A stretch of DNA of 64,000 nucleotides from Eonycteris spelaea. Its lineage: Eukaryota > Chordata > Mammalia > Chiroptera > Pteropodidae. The notes under the pieces are model-generated. The model was not told the DNA's origin and searched no databases. It saw only the letters and a list, made by a program, of their open reading frames with translations. This document shows positions 1 through 11,019 of the stretch, one piece after another (the first letter of the stretch is position 1; each line of letters starts with the position of its first letter). The DNA is taken from the NCBI GenBank assembly GCA_003508835.1, contig PUFA01000066.1:3968001-4032000 (forward strand). The letters are read 5' to 3'. Made by a program: the position numbers and the translations under genes.

Positions 1-320
1 AAGGCAAGAATTTGGCTTAATAATACATGGAAGCCTGTAGAATTCTCATACTGAGTAAAAAGGCCCATTAACACCTGCCTTGCTGACTAATCTGCTTATA
101 TTCACAACACCTTTTCTGTGTAAGATAGTGTGGCAGGAGATGTGATTTACCAATCTACATGAATGTACAGTAGGTTTACAGCTCCAGAAATATTAGTAGT
201 TTAAGGAAAACTTCATTTAAAAGAGTCATATTTATACATTGTAGTTGGTGATAGTTAAAACATGTTTGCCATTTCTGCTTAGCACGAGGTAATACAATTG
301 TGCCACTGGAGTCTCCAAGT
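1..320. other. Single-copy sequence, nothing recognised
   Basis: AT-rich sequence with no repeat family, RNA gene or coding signal that I recognise. Open frames are short and lack codon structure. Confidence 0.4.
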
Positions 321-324
321 GATA

Positions 325-520
325 ATAATAATTGATGGAGCCCTCGGCGTGTGCCTCAGACACTTTCTTGTTTGAGCTTCCCAGGGAAATCGGCATTGTT
401 TTGTCCATGTTGAAAATTAGGAAACTGAGGCTCAAAGACATGAAATGGCTTACTTAGGAAGTGGCTGTGCGGGGGTCAGTCTCTAAGCCTGACTGCAAAA
501 GTCTTCCTGTCACACCCCAA
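325..520 (-). repeat. MIR SINE fragment
   Basis: The plus strand carries the antisense MIR core: a stretch like 'aggaaactgaggctcaaaga', then 'gaagtggctgtgcgggggtc' and 'taagcctgactgcaaaagtc'. These correspond to the MIR 'CCTCAGTTTCC' region followed by the tRNA-related head. MIR is an ancient tRNA-derived SINE of mammals. The copy is diverged and incomplete. Confidence 0.7.
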
Positions 521-529
521 TACCTGTCA

Positions 530-1090
530 TCCAACAGGAGCTGAATGCAGACAAGACAGCTAAGCGAGAAGAAAGTGTGGTCAAAGGAAACGTGAAATTA
601 AGCCTGTCCTAGAAAATCGTTGGTCTGTAGAAATACGTTCTACACATAGTCAAAGAGGGGGTTCCTCCATTAAAACTCTTCCGTCTATCATATCAAGGGA
701 AAAAAAAAAGATACAGTACATATTTTGAGTCTACCTCCAATGTATGAGCTGCACCTAGGAGCTGATAAGTGGGAGATGATGACGGACCCCAGACCCAAGC
801 AGAGGGGCAAATGGGTGGGTGGGGGTGGGGGTTAGAAAACGAATCCCTAATCAAAGGTCATTTTTTTTTGTTGGATTATTTAATATTCCTTAAACAACCA
901 AAGACCTAGGTGGACTGAAGTTAGGGAAAAAAAAAAAATCAGAGTAAAGGACTGTATTAAACTTTTTAATGCCTTTTGTTAGGTGACTGGATTTATATAA
1001 TCCAATCATTCTTACCCTTTGCCTCAGGCAGAAGCTGTCAGGAAATTCACTTCTTGTTATATCTTTCAGCAAGTGGTCTCTGAACACTGA
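530..1090. other. Single-copy sequence with a G-rich tract
   Basis: No gene or named repeat recognised. It includes a G-rich run at 812-832 that fits the four-G-tract quadruplex pattern (listed separately) and several short poly-A and poly-T runs. Confidence 0.4.
812..832 (+). other. Potential G-quadruplex motif
   Basis: Four runs of at least three G separated by single T residues (gggtgggtgggggtgggggt). This is the classical short-loop intramolecular quadruplex pattern. Whether it folds in vivo cannot be read from sequence. Confidence 0.6.
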
Positions 1091-1094
1091 GGCT

Positions 1095-1205
1095 TTACTG
1101 TTAATAAGGCTATTTGGGATACATAATCCTATTTCATCCTCATTAAAATCTTTTTTTATTCCCGTTTCACAGATGGGAAAACAGGCTCATATCTCGGCAT
1201 CAGCA
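1095..1205 (-). repeat. MIR SINE fragment
   Basis: Short antisense MIR core piece, recognised by 'cccgtttcacagatgggaaa' followed by a decayed head. It directly precedes the hAT element at 1266. Confidence 0.5.
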
Positions 1206-1265
1206 CCTCATGAGTGCTACCCCATGCATGCTACAAGTGTGGGTTCCATAAGTTTCCAGTTAAAG

Positions 1266-1502
1266 CAGCGGTCCCCAATCTTTTTGGCACCAGGGACTGG
1301 TGCTCCCATGAGCATCTAATGCCTGAGGATCTGAGGTGGAGCTGAGGAGGTGATGCTGGCGCTGGGGAGCTGCTGCAGATACAGATGGAGCTTCATTCAT
1401 GAAGCTTCGCTCAGTCAGCGTTCACCTCACCTCCTGCTGTGCAGCCAGGTCCCTAACAGGCCACGGCCGGCTGGCCCTCTGCCCTGGGGTTGGGGACCCC
1501 TG
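1266..1502. mobile_element. Non-autonomous hAT DNA transposon, complete copy
   Basis: A 237-bp element. It begins CAGCGGTCCCCAATC and ends with GGTTGGGGACCCCTG, so the two ends form hAT-type terminal inverted repeats. It is flanked by an exact 8-bp duplication, agttaaag, at 1258-1265 and 1503-1510. The length of that duplication is diagnostic for hAT insertion. There is no coding capacity, so it was moved in trans. A second copy of the same family lies at 31216-31434. I recognise the family as common in mammalian genomes but do not assign a database name. Confidence 0.85.
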
Positions 1503-1559
1503 AGTTAAAGAATGTAGGTCTCAGGGAGACTGAGACCTTCTCTTTCCACGAAGTCCCTC

Positions 1560-1835
1560 CTCCACTCTGTTCTGCAGGGAACGGACTTCTAAATGAGCAT
1601 TTCCTCATCCACAGGAGGTCTCACCTATTTGTGTCCACCTTCTAGAAGCCAGTTCTTCCCTTTTACAGCACAGCTCAAAATTTATTATAGCTTCAATTGT
1701 ATGTCCGTTTATTGCTTGAGGGCTCCCTGAGGGCAGATGTCTTCACCGCTGTGTCCCTCGCAGTTTGTCACACTAACAGGACACAGAAGTCACAACCAAT
1801 AATAACGAATCAGTCAACCAGTGGTGAATGATTTG
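1560..1835 (+). repeat. L2 LINE 3' end fragment
   Basis: Contains the L2 tail signature 'gagggctccctgagggcaga', then a decayed 'tcttcaccgctgtgtccctc' stretch, matching the sense 3' untranslated region of L2. Degraded and non-coding. Confidence 0.6.
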
Positions 1836-1844
1836 GGGGGCTTG

Positions 1845-2605
1845 GATAGAAAAAAAGTATTAAAATTATTATCGGTGGGAATGTAAAATGGTACAGCCGT
1901 TCTGCAAAACAATATGGCTGATCCTCAAAAAAATCAAACATAGAATTACCATATGGTCCACCATTTCCACTTCTGAATATGTATATCCAAAAGAACTGAA
2001 CGAAGGGACATGAAGAGACATTTGTACACCCATGTTCATTATTCACAACAGCCCAAGGTGGATGCACCCCCTCACCAGCTGGATAAACAAAATGTGGTCT
2101 TTACATACAATGGAATATTATTCAGCCTTAGAAACGAAAGTAATTCCGACACAGGCTACAACATGGGTGATCCTGAAAAGATCACGCTAATTGTAAGAAG
2201 CCAGTCACAAAAAGACAAATACTATACGATTCCACTTACAATGAAGTACCTAAAATAGTCAAATCCATAGAAAGTAGACGGGTGGCTGCCAGGGCCTGGG
2301 TGGGGGAAATTTGGGGGATCATGGCTGAATGGGAATGCAGTTTCAGTTATGCAAGATGAAAAGGGTTCTGCAGCTCACACAACAACGTGAATGAACTTAG
2401 TCACCCCGAACGGCGTGCTTAAAATTGAGTAAGAATGGAAAATTCTATGTGATGTGTACTTTCCCGCAACCGGGAAAAAGAGACATTTACAAACTGGCGA
2501 TTGCCCAACTGTGTACATGTATTTAAAAGCATCCAACTGTACACTGATGATGGGTGAATTTTATGAGATGTAAAGCGGACCTAAATGAAGCCATTTTTAA
2601 GAAGG
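1845..2605 (+). mobile_element. L1 LINE 3' end fragment, old L1M type
   Basis: Sense-strand L1 3' region. It contains the widely shared blocks 'gtgggaatgtaaaatggtac', 'caatggaatattattcagcc' and 'cacttacaatgaagtaccta', in the order expected for the C-terminal end of ORF2 and the 3' untranslated region of mammalian-wide L1. The reading frame is broken many times. The 82-codon frame at 2010-2258 lies in this relic and is not a gene. Confidence 0.8.
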
Positions 2606-2609
2606 TGAT

Positions 2610-3535
2610 CAGATATTTGTCCGTCCCTATAAGCGAAAAAGCCATACTTTACGTGAGTGGTGTTTCCTACGTGGATTGCTAGCAACTCAAGCTTGAAAGG
2701 ACCGAAGAGGACAGGCTGGATTTGCCCCTGCAAAAGGACTGCCACTTGGGGTCTCTAATTATTCATGCCAGGAAACGGCCAAGTGGCCTACCACGATAAC
2801 CATGGCTGCTTTAATTTGGGAAGTGTCAGGTTTAGATTCGGGAACATAAAGAGTAGCCTTTTTTCTCAACATGAGCCAACCTCTTGGAGGCCATGGACTT
2901 TCATCGATTTGATGTCTGCGGGCCTCAAAGGAAAAGCTTTATGTCTGGAAGAAGCTCTTCAGATTCTAGAGATTTAGAAGTTGAGCTAAAATTGCTTCAG
3001 AAATCGTGCTTGTAATTCATTGGGAGTGCTTTATCACGGGGCCAAATGTCCACTTTTCTGAGAGTTCTGGTTCAGAGCCCTTCTGTGGGGATGATTTATG
3101 GCTGTAAAATCTGGCTAATTGCAATAATCACCACTTAACTGATGATATAGCCCCATCACTTTGATATCTCTGCTTGTCACCATTTTATCAACCCCAAATT
3201 GGTATTGAACAATTTCTAGCTCCAATTCATCTTCCTAGTTGCCACTAATATAGTGAAGTTCACAATTGTGTACTAAAAGAAAAAAGAAAAGGAAGAAAAA
3301 AAAAGAAAAAGTATAAATACTCTAGCAACTTCATTAAAGCGGGAATGATTTGTCAGAAAATGCAAATTTCTCATGCAGGTTCTTCCGTGGAAGACTAGAT
3401 GAATTAGGAATGAAAAGGGTGATGGGACTAGCTTATTTGTCCTTCAGTCACTTGACTAATTTATTCTAGCCCATGCATGCGGGTCTTTAGGTCAATCCGG
3501 GCACTTACACACTGTAGAGGATGTTGATTCTCTAA
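2610..3535. other. Single-copy sequence, possible conserved element
   Basis: No repeat family or gene recognised. It contains a 47-bp segment at 2866-2912 that recurs at 3996-4042. AT-rich homeodomain-like sites such as 'tctaattattcatg' occur near 2754-2767. Conservation cannot be judged here. Confidence 0.35.
2866..2912 (+). repeat. Local 47-bp duplicated segment, copy 1
   Basis: Starts ctcaacatgagccaacctct and ends with gatttga. It matches 3996-4042 at about 41 of 47 positions, and similarity falls away sharply at both sides. It belongs to no repeat family that I recognise. Confidence 0.7.
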
Positions 3536-3539
3536 GTCC

Positions 3540-3772
3540 ACAGTGGTGGTTCTCAGTGGGGGGTGATTCTGCCCTCTCCCCACCAGGGGACATTTGGCAA
3601 TGTCTGGAGCCATTGTTTTGGTTGTCACAACTCAAGAGTGCTAATGGTATCTAGTAGGTAGAGGCCAGGAATCATGCTAACATCCTACAATGCCCAGGAC
3701 CGCCCTCAACAACAAAGAATTATCGGACCCAAATGACCACAGTACTGGAGTTCAGAAACCAGGTCTAAAGGA
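3540..3772 (+). repeat. MER5A hAT-Charlie DNA transposon
   Basis: Near full-length MER5A. Signatures are 'ggttctcagtggggggtgat', 'ggggacatttggcaatgtct' and 'atcctacaatgcccaggacc', ending in 'gttcagaaacc'. Non-autonomous and without coding capacity. Several other MER5A copies occur in this window (9610, 38008, 43395). Confidence 0.85.
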
Positions 3773-3995
3773 AACATGATTTCAAGGCCCTCTAAGCATC
3801 TTCCTAATTGTTTTTTTTTTTTAAATAGTAAAGTACTTTCTAATAAAACTTAAAGTACTAAATCACAATCAAATCCTCATCTTCTCCATAGGAGCCTTGT
3901 TAATTCTCCACCACCACCCCCCCCACCCCAATCCATCCCGACTAAACCTAATGCCTACATTCTGGTCTTCGAAGATTGCACAACCTTATAGTCAC

Positions 3996-4042
3996 TCAAC
4001 ATGAACCAACCTCTTGGAGGCCATGGCCTTGGGTTGATTTGA
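3996..4042 (+). repeat. Local 47-bp duplicated segment, copy 2
   Basis: Second copy of the segment at 2866-2912, about 1.1 kb away and in the same orientation. It shares the block cctcttggaggccatgg exactly. A splice-acceptor-like tract follows it immediately. Confidence 0.7.
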
Positions 4043-4049
4043 GTAATTT

Positions 4050-4290
4050 ATTTGCTTCCTCTGCAGATTAGAGAAGGACAACATGGTAGTGAATTTTCTT
4101 CTTTCTTCCATGAAGAGCACAACTTTTCATTAACTGCTATCGATTCGAAAAGACACGTGGGAATTGTTTACTTCACTGAACAGAATTTCATAAGCCCTTT
4201 CTCCCAGATTAAAACGAACGTATTGTACACGTGTCTTATAATTTTTCACCCTGTGTATGAACTTTCAATAAACTTAACCAGTCTCTGTTA
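4050..4290 (+). other. Exon-like segment: acceptor-like tract to AATAAA
   Basis: A pyrimidine tract followed by CAG (tttgcttcctctgcag, 4050-4065) is followed about 200 bp later by AATAAA at about 4268. That is the arrangement of a terminal non-coding exon. The 79-codon frame across it resembles no protein I know. Such pairs occur by chance, so this is a weak candidate for a long non-coding RNA end. Confidence 0.15.
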
Positions 4291-4299
4291 GACATTTGA

Positions 4300-5695
4300 G
4301 TTGCTTGTCTTCAGTATACATAACATTTCAGCGAGCATCCTGTTCAATACAGCTCCGTGCAAATTTTGGATTTCTTTCCTCAAGGCCCCAGGGCCTGAGT
4401 CTTTCTGAAATGAATGCTGGTATTTCCCAAATCACAGCTCTTTAAGAGCTTCTCTCAACTACTGTCTTCATTCCTTTTGTTGGCTCTTGAGCAAGGCATG
4501 AACCTCAGCACAGTGAGTAATCAAGCCAAAGTGGTAAGCTCATAAATATGCTTATCAGAATGCTCACATATTTCGTAACTGGACAGGAGATATGCACAGA
4601 TTTTCAAAAACGAATTGAAGGTTCAATTGATTGAACAATTTTTCTGCTAAACATGCTTCCGTTTCCTTCCCTTTTGGAGCAGTTCTGATTCACTCTTTAC
4701 TTAAACATTTCTAAATTGGCACCCACAGCGTTTCCTAAAAGTTTTCTCTTGCTTTTTACATTTTTAACCATTTTGGGGAGGGTCATCTACCACGAAGATA
4801 TCTACACAAATCCTGCCTCCTCGTCTTAAAAAAGTGCCTATTCTGAACTTTGTCTTTAAACAAAGACAAAGAGAAGGCACTTCTGTAAATTTGCCACAAG
4901 CATTCTTTACAATAACAAACCTTTTAAGAGCTAAAAGCCCAGCACACGGGAAAGTTTACTGTCATAAATATCTATCTATCTTTGCAATATAAATTATAAT
5001 CGAAAATAAACTTGTCAGAGAACTCTACCCAACACACGAAACGTAGGACAGTTGGAGTGAGGCAATTAAAGAATGTTAATTGGCACAGAGAGAAAACCGA
5101 AGGACGGTCATTGTTAAGATAACTGGTCTATAAACACCTAAATGGGTTTTGTGAAGGAGAAGAAAGACTCGTCTTTTGACCATGAAAGGGAATATAAAAT
5201 GTTCTGTTTTGTTTTGTGTTAATGTGTGGAGAGATTTTAACTTCTTTTCTCAGCTTGGACCCAAATAAATAAATGGCTCGGATCTAGTCTGGTGGGAGTT
5301 GCAAAGAGACACCCAAAGAGAAGGAATAAAACCCCTAGGAAACAGAATGACAATTAAGCCACAGGGAATAACAAAACAGTTCTCATTCAGAGTCGATTTC
5401 TTGAACCCCTCGCATGAACAAGCACCCCGAAGACAGAGCCTGCTGGGGTGTGGGTCTTACCTTTGCAATTTCCATCCAGGCTGTCTCGATCTCTCTGTGC
5501 CTTGTGTTCTAACCCAGTATATGGAGCGACTCATCTCTATTTGTGGCATTGCAGAGACAATTAGAAATGATCGGCCTAAAGTTTCTGGCATATGTTGGTG
5601 TTCAGGAAACATTTATCATTAATCGTGCAAATGATTGCAGGCTATTACAGGAATATTTACCTAAGGTTTCTCATAATAGCAAGTTGACTCCCAAA
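4300..5695. other. Single-copy sequence, nothing recognised
   Basis: About 1.4 kb without any repeat family, gene or RNA signal that I can identify. The 107-codon frame at 5299-5622 has no recognisable domain. Confidence 0.4.
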
Positions 5696-5699
5696 ATGC

Positions 5700-8030
5700 A
5701 TGGTAGTTGTGTGTGTAGGGGGTGGTCAGTCATTTTGTTTGCTTGGTCATTCATTTGTTCATTTATTCCTTCAGCAATTCATTATTGTGTCCACTGTGTG
5801 CCAAGCCTTGAGCCAAGTGCCGAGAATTTCAGGATGAAAAACATAGGTGCTTACAATCCAAATAAAAGTTGTTATTACCTCTTCCTTCCTTCCATTTATG
5901 TTAACTGTCATATCATGGTGGAACCTTATCAGATAGATACTCAAATAATGACTAGGACATAACAAAGATGTAGAGAATAACTCAAAGGGTAACTATATGA
6001 ATGCTTAAGAAAGTCTTAATTTTCCTACACCCAAAAACATCTAAGAGTTGAATTATTTAGATAGGCTTCATCTTAATATGAATGCTGAGACAACAGTAGT
6101 AAGATAGCCTCCCCGTAAAAAAAATAATAATAATAAAGAACATTGCTATTTGTCTAGTGAGAGGAAAAGCTTTTAAGCAGAGAAATAACATAATTTTCTC
6201 TGTGCCATGATAGACTGTGGCTCGAGGGGCAAGGGCCGACTTGGGAAGGACAGTGAAGATGCTATCAGGAGAGGATGGTGGCTTGGACCATGATTTGAAC
6301 CATGATGGAAGTGGTCGGGGCGGGCGAGGTGCTTGGGTTGGGGAATATATTGTGATCATGTGGCCGATCGGACTTGCTAACAGATTGGATGTGGGTAGGA
6401 AAAAGGGTGCTTGAGGATGACGCCTAGATCTCTGATCTGAGCACCTAGAAGAATGCAAGTGCTGTGTACAGAAGCAGAGCCGGTTGAAGGAAGTCACCTT
6501 GTTGGGTGTTGTGTGTGTGTTGGGGGGGGGGGGCGGTTATTGCTCATTTGCGACTTGCTATTTTTGAGATGCCTGTTTGACATTCAGGTGGGAAAGTCAA
6601 ATCAGGAGTTGGATGGACCAGTCTGAAGTTCAGGGGTGAGGCCCAGGAGTCTGGTGACATCCGGGTAAGACGGTACACGAAGCCTCGGGGCTGGCCGGGA
6701 TCTTCTCGGCAGTGAAGGGAGATACGGAAGAAAAAACGGATACAAGGTGAAGCCCGGGGAACTGCAGGTTTAGAGGAGGGATGTTGAGGGGGAACCTACA
6801 AAGGCGGCTGAGAAGGCGCCATCAGCGCATCAGGAAGACCACGAGAGAGCCGCCCAGGAAGCCACGACAGAAAAGTGCGTCACAGGGAGGGAGGAACCCG
6901 CTGTCTGGAAATGACAGGGCACTGAGGCTCCCAGGGGGACGAACACCGGGACCTGAGCACTGAGCTGGGCAACACGGACATGGCTGGTCGTGAAGAGAGC
7001 GCCCAATGCGGCCAGAAGGCCACAGCTGATGGGAAGGGTCGGAAAAGAGCGGGAAGGAGGTGGCGAGCAGGGTCGACTCTTGTGAAGATGCGTCGTGGTG
7101 ACTAGGGAGAGAGGCAGGGACGGTGGGGCAGAGAGAAGCGCTCCAGGCGGAATACAGGGTCGGGAAAGATTCTATAGCAGGTGTCGGATGCTAGGAGGGA
7201 CCCACGGGAAGAGGAGCGAAAAGGACCAATTACAAAAGTGGAAAATGCCCCAAGGTTAGTTTTCAAAAGGAAAAGAAGGTAAATGATTAAAAAGAAAAGA
7301 GAAAAAGACAAACAATGACAGACGACTGCTCTTAGGAAGGCGGAAGGGACAGGTGCTCGCCTATGCTATGGTAACCTCAGGTTCGCCCACAACGGCCGGA
7401 AAGGAGAACGTTCGGTTACCTGTCCAGGCAGGTACGTTGATTTAGCTTGGGGATGTGTGGGAGTCCTCGGCTGGCCACATCTGTCACGTCACTGAAATCG
7501 GAAAGCGGCGTAAGGGAGGGGAGCGGGTACTGAGTCCTGCAGGAGAGGAAGGATGCGGTGAGGTGGTCCTGGGAGAGAGGACGCATGGAGGAGGGAGATG
7601 CCGTGGGGCGGCGGCTGGGCCCACGTGGGCGTTCGGGTGTTTAAAGAGAAGGCAGCTCGCAAGGTTGCGTGTTTTCCCTGGCCTTCTCCAGCTGCTCCCG
7701 TGCAGATGCGGGGTAGGCTGGGTCGGATCTACCCCGGAATGGGACTGGCCAAGCAAGTCAACGGGGAAGGGCGTTCAGGGTGAGCACAAGGGAGCACGGT
7801 GATGGCACGGAGAACCCGAGCCTGGGAAGAGGGGGAGGGACGGGACGACGGCGAAGAAGAAGAACGGAAGGACGACAGAATCAGTAAATGCGGGGGTCGC
7901 GGGAAGGTCAGGGGATGGGTGGTGGTTGAACCTGATGACATCTTTCCTGGGGACAGAAAGCATATCAAGGGGGAGGAGTCAGAAACAGCGAGTTCAGTTT
8001 CAGAAAATGTTGATTAGGTCAGCATACACT
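5700..8030 (-). repeat. Long antisense L2 LINE relic
   Basis: The left end has the antisense L2 tail ('cactgtgtgccaagccttga' style, near 5795). After it come blocks resembling the reverse complement of L2 ORF2, such as 'tttttgagatgcctgtttga' near 6565, and then purine-rich sequence through about 7960. The plus strand is strongly G/A-rich with many CpG. All open frames here (for example 7455-7802) are in degraded repeat. The portion to about 7200 is the better supported. The rest is assigned by composition and continuity. Confidence 0.55.
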
Positions 8031-8229
8031 TGGGGAATGCTCACTGAATCTGAGCAAATCCACCATTGTCCTCCGTATCTGACCCCCTGACAGAAAATTC
8101 CATAGCTAGGCAGAAAGCCCCGTGTACCTCTGGGGTATTTTTATGGTGAATATAAAAGAACTGAGTGTGGTTGGGGGTGGGGGAGAAGATTCTGGATGGC
8201 TGGTCCTCTGAAAAGAGTTGATTGGGCAA

Positions 8230-8422
8230 GAACGGTCTTTACTGAGTTCCAATTAAATTTGAGACACGGTGCTGGGAACCTTACACAATTGCCCTCGCGG
8301 TTTTCAGAAATAGATATTATTTTTCCCATTATACAGATGCAGAAACCGAGGATGGGAAAAGCTGTGACCAGTCCCAGCACTCACACCTTGGAAGCAATAA
8401 ATCCAGACTTTGTATGACTTTG
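8230..8422 (-). repeat. MIR SINE fragment
   Basis: Antisense MIR. It shows 'ttacacaattgccctcgcgg', then 'ttttcccattatacagatgc' and 'agaaaccgaggatgggaaaa', the reverse complement of the MIR core and central region. Confidence 0.75.
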
Positions 8423-8429
8423 TCTGACT

Positions 8430-8790
8430 GCCCGTCATCCATTTGCTTCTTCACGCCACCCACGGGGTAGGCCAGGCTCTAGACCCCGAGATTCAGCAAC
8501 AAAAGGCCCGACCTTGCAGCTCCTAGCCCAGCGGGAAAGACAGACTATGAACAAGTCGCCAGCACCCAAATACAATAAGGATAGATTGTTACTTGAGTCT
8601 CGAAGGGAATCGACAGGGTAAGCCAGTCAGAGAGTAACTAGAGGAGGGGGCTGCCTGAGTCGGGATGCTCAAGGTGACCACTCAGAGCTGAGACATGTAG
8701 AGTTCAGGGAAGAACGTTCTGGAAAACAGCAAGAGCCCTGAGGTAGGGACAAGCTTGGAGCATTTGAGGATCAGAAATAAGGAAGGTGTT
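8430..8790 (-). repeat. L2 LINE 3' fragment
   Basis: Antisense L2 tail region. It shows 'acagactatgaacaagtcgc', then 'gtgaccactcagagctgaga' and 'agcaagagccctgaggtagg', matching the order in the reverse complement of the L2 3' end. Confidence 0.65.
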
Positions 8791-8859
8791 GAAGGTCAAA
8801 CCAGGAAGAGGGGGGCTCCTCCCAGCCCACTGTGGGAGACTCTGGCCCAGCCCAGGGGG

Positions 8860-9080
8860 AAGGCCTACTCTGGAGTTAGGCGTGTGGGTTCGGGGCCCTC
8901 CTTTTAGCAGCTGGGCGATGTTGGCATGCCTCCAGGCCTCTGTGCCTACAATTGCGATTTGGGAGAAACAGGGTTCTTGCTTCACAGGATGTTGCGAGGA
9001 TCAATGAGATGGTGCATCATCCCTGGAGATGGGCAGGCACCCACTCACCGACGGCTGCTGGTGCGCCCAGCACTCAACCA
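8860..9080 (+). repeat. MIR SINE fragment
   Basis: Sense MIR, diverged. It reads from 'ctctggagttaggcgtgtgg' through 'cagctgggcgatgttggcat' to 'ggatgttgcgaggatcaatg', following the head, core and 3' order of MIR. Confidence 0.6.
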
Positions 9081-9609
9081 CCTGGATGCAAGGACTCCCG
9101 TCCTGTCATCGGCAGTGTCCCCAAGTGAACTATCTTCCTGTCCTCACATAATCCCTATCAAGGTTTTGAGAAGGGCTGACAGCTGTCTCAGACGGGTCTC
9201 CTTCGCGAATGGCCTTTCTTCTACTTTTTGTAATAACGTCTTCGATGCTTTATATATGTTTTTCTTCTTATTTTGTTTTCGGTCCTGAGGCCTCACTAGT
9301 GACAGGAAAACCATCCATGTTGAAATGAATTGCTCAATTGTTGGGAAAACATAATATCTGCCTTTTTTTTTTTTTATTGCAACATAGAGGCTGTGCCTTT
9401 GAACAAGTTATCTGTGTACGTGAAGCTCTTCATGAACTCAAGGGCTCAAAATCTCAGTTTTGTGATCCATATAAGTAGGTTCCCTGCACTATTGAGCCAT
9501 CTGACACTGTATGCCCACATTTTGGTCCATTTTCCTGGGGAGAAGGTTCTATCAGTTTCCTTGGATTTTCAAAGGGCCTTGTGCCCACCTTCCACCACCC
9601 TAACCTTAG

Positions 9610-9738
9610 CTCAGTTTCTTAACCATGGTACTCTTGGCATTGGGGGGCAGGTAATTCTCTGCTGCGGGCTCTCCCGTGAATTGTGGGATATTCGGCGACA
9701 GACCCGGCCTCTATCCACCGGATGCTGGTCACCGAGCG
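9610..9738 (-). repeat. MER5A hAT-Charlie fragment
   Basis: Reverse complement of MER5A. It shows 'cagtttcttaaccatggtac', then 'gcaggtaattctctgctgcg' and 'ggcctctatccaccggatgc'. One end is missing. Confidence 0.7.
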
Positions 9739-10099
9739 GCCAGTCCTGAGTCCTGATGCACTGGGCCAGGTGGCCCTGGAGCACTGCTCCCCTCCCCAGT
9801 TTCCAGCAAGCCCCCTGGGGACCACAGACCTCTGCCAGCAGGCCCTGACTTATCATGAGGTTAATAAAGCTTGTTTGGACCCAACTGAAAGAATTCTTCA
9901 AAGCATCGGAGGAGAACACGTGCTCACGACCACTCAGGGAAATAAAACTAAGAACATTGCAGGAATCATGATGAATATCGTCATCACGAACACGAACTAT
10001 TTCCACAAATGCCTATCATATACATATAAAATACTTATTCAGTCAATCAAAATATCTGACTGAATTGCTGTGTACCACCCTTCTCCTCTCTCCTAATTC

Positions 10100-10345
10100 T
10101 TAGAACACTGCAGCGATGATCCCTGTTCAACAGCTATTTCCTGAATACCTACTGTGTGCCAGGCACTGAGACCCATAGCAGGACCCAGCGGCGATGGGCA
10201 AGCCCCATCATAACTGTCCTCATGTACCCTGCTCTCGTTTTCACAGAAGAAATGTTTCATGCCGGACGTTGTATTATTTACACATTTACTTGTCTCACCG
10301 ACTAGAACTGCAGAAACTGGGGTTCTGGACCATTCCTTTCACGAC
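10100..10345 (-). repeat. L2/MIR-type fragment
   Basis: Contains 'gaatacctactgtgtgccag' and 'gcactga', a segment shared by the antisense L2 tail and MIR 3' end, followed by degraded sequence. The exact family is unclear. Confidence 0.5.
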
Positions 10346-10399
10346 ATCTGGATCCCGGCCTTCAAGATGGGGCTTGCCTCCCTGCAGGGACCCCCGTGG

Positions 10400-10422
10400 G
10401 ATTTTTTTTTTTTTTTTTTTTG
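10400..10422. repeat. Poly-T tract
   Basis: An uninterrupted T run of about 21 bases in otherwise mixed sequence. It may be the remnant tail of a minus-strand retroposon, but no body is recognisable beside it. Confidence 0.6.
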
Positions 10423-10599
10423 AGAATGGACCTTAAAATCTGAGGTGGAGAAAGAACTTGGGGAGACACTGGTTTAGAGATGGTTTTGGAACTGCAGAAG
10501 CAGAGAATTGCCCCGGGAGAAAGTATTAGTAGGTAGTGACAAGGTACCTCCCTGGGGAGCACTGGGCATCGGATGGCGCTTCAGGCAGTGGCCGGAGAA

Positions 10600-10990
10600 A
10601 GCCAGCCGAGCGCAGGGGGCGAGTGACGATTAACAGAGGGCTCTCTCTGCAAGGGCTGGCCTACACTCTGCACGAGACTGAGATAAAGGACAACATGGCC
10701 GTTGGATGTAGAGATAAGGGCTGGGAAGCCAGGGACAGCTCTTCGGTGGCATGTGAAAGGACCATTTCCGTGGACCGAGGAGGCTGGAATGAGGGGGAAT
10801 GAGGGCGTGAAGGCGCGAGCCTTTCCATAAGTGAAGCTGTTAGGGAAAGAGATGGCACAGTAGCTGGAAGGGAGTCGGAGGCCAGAGGGGTTTTTTTGGG
10901 TTTTGTTCTTGTTTGTTTAAAGACAGGAGAGATTTGACATCCTGGAGGAAGGGTACGAGTCAAAAGGAAAGCAGAGATCCACATGGCTCA
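10600..10990 (-). repeat. L2-like antisense fragment
   Basis: Purine-rich sequence whose phrases ('gaccatttccgtggaccgag', 'agaggctggaatgag'-like) resemble the reverse complement of L2 ORF2 and its 3' region. Too diverged for a firm call. Confidence 0.4.
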
Positions 10991-11019
10991 GTCTCTGCCT
11001 CGTCTGGTCTGTGCACTCA

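Noticed and set aside
6057..6497. 146-codon antisense frame
   Set aside because: Lies within the antisense L2-like block and has no domain or conserved L2 register.
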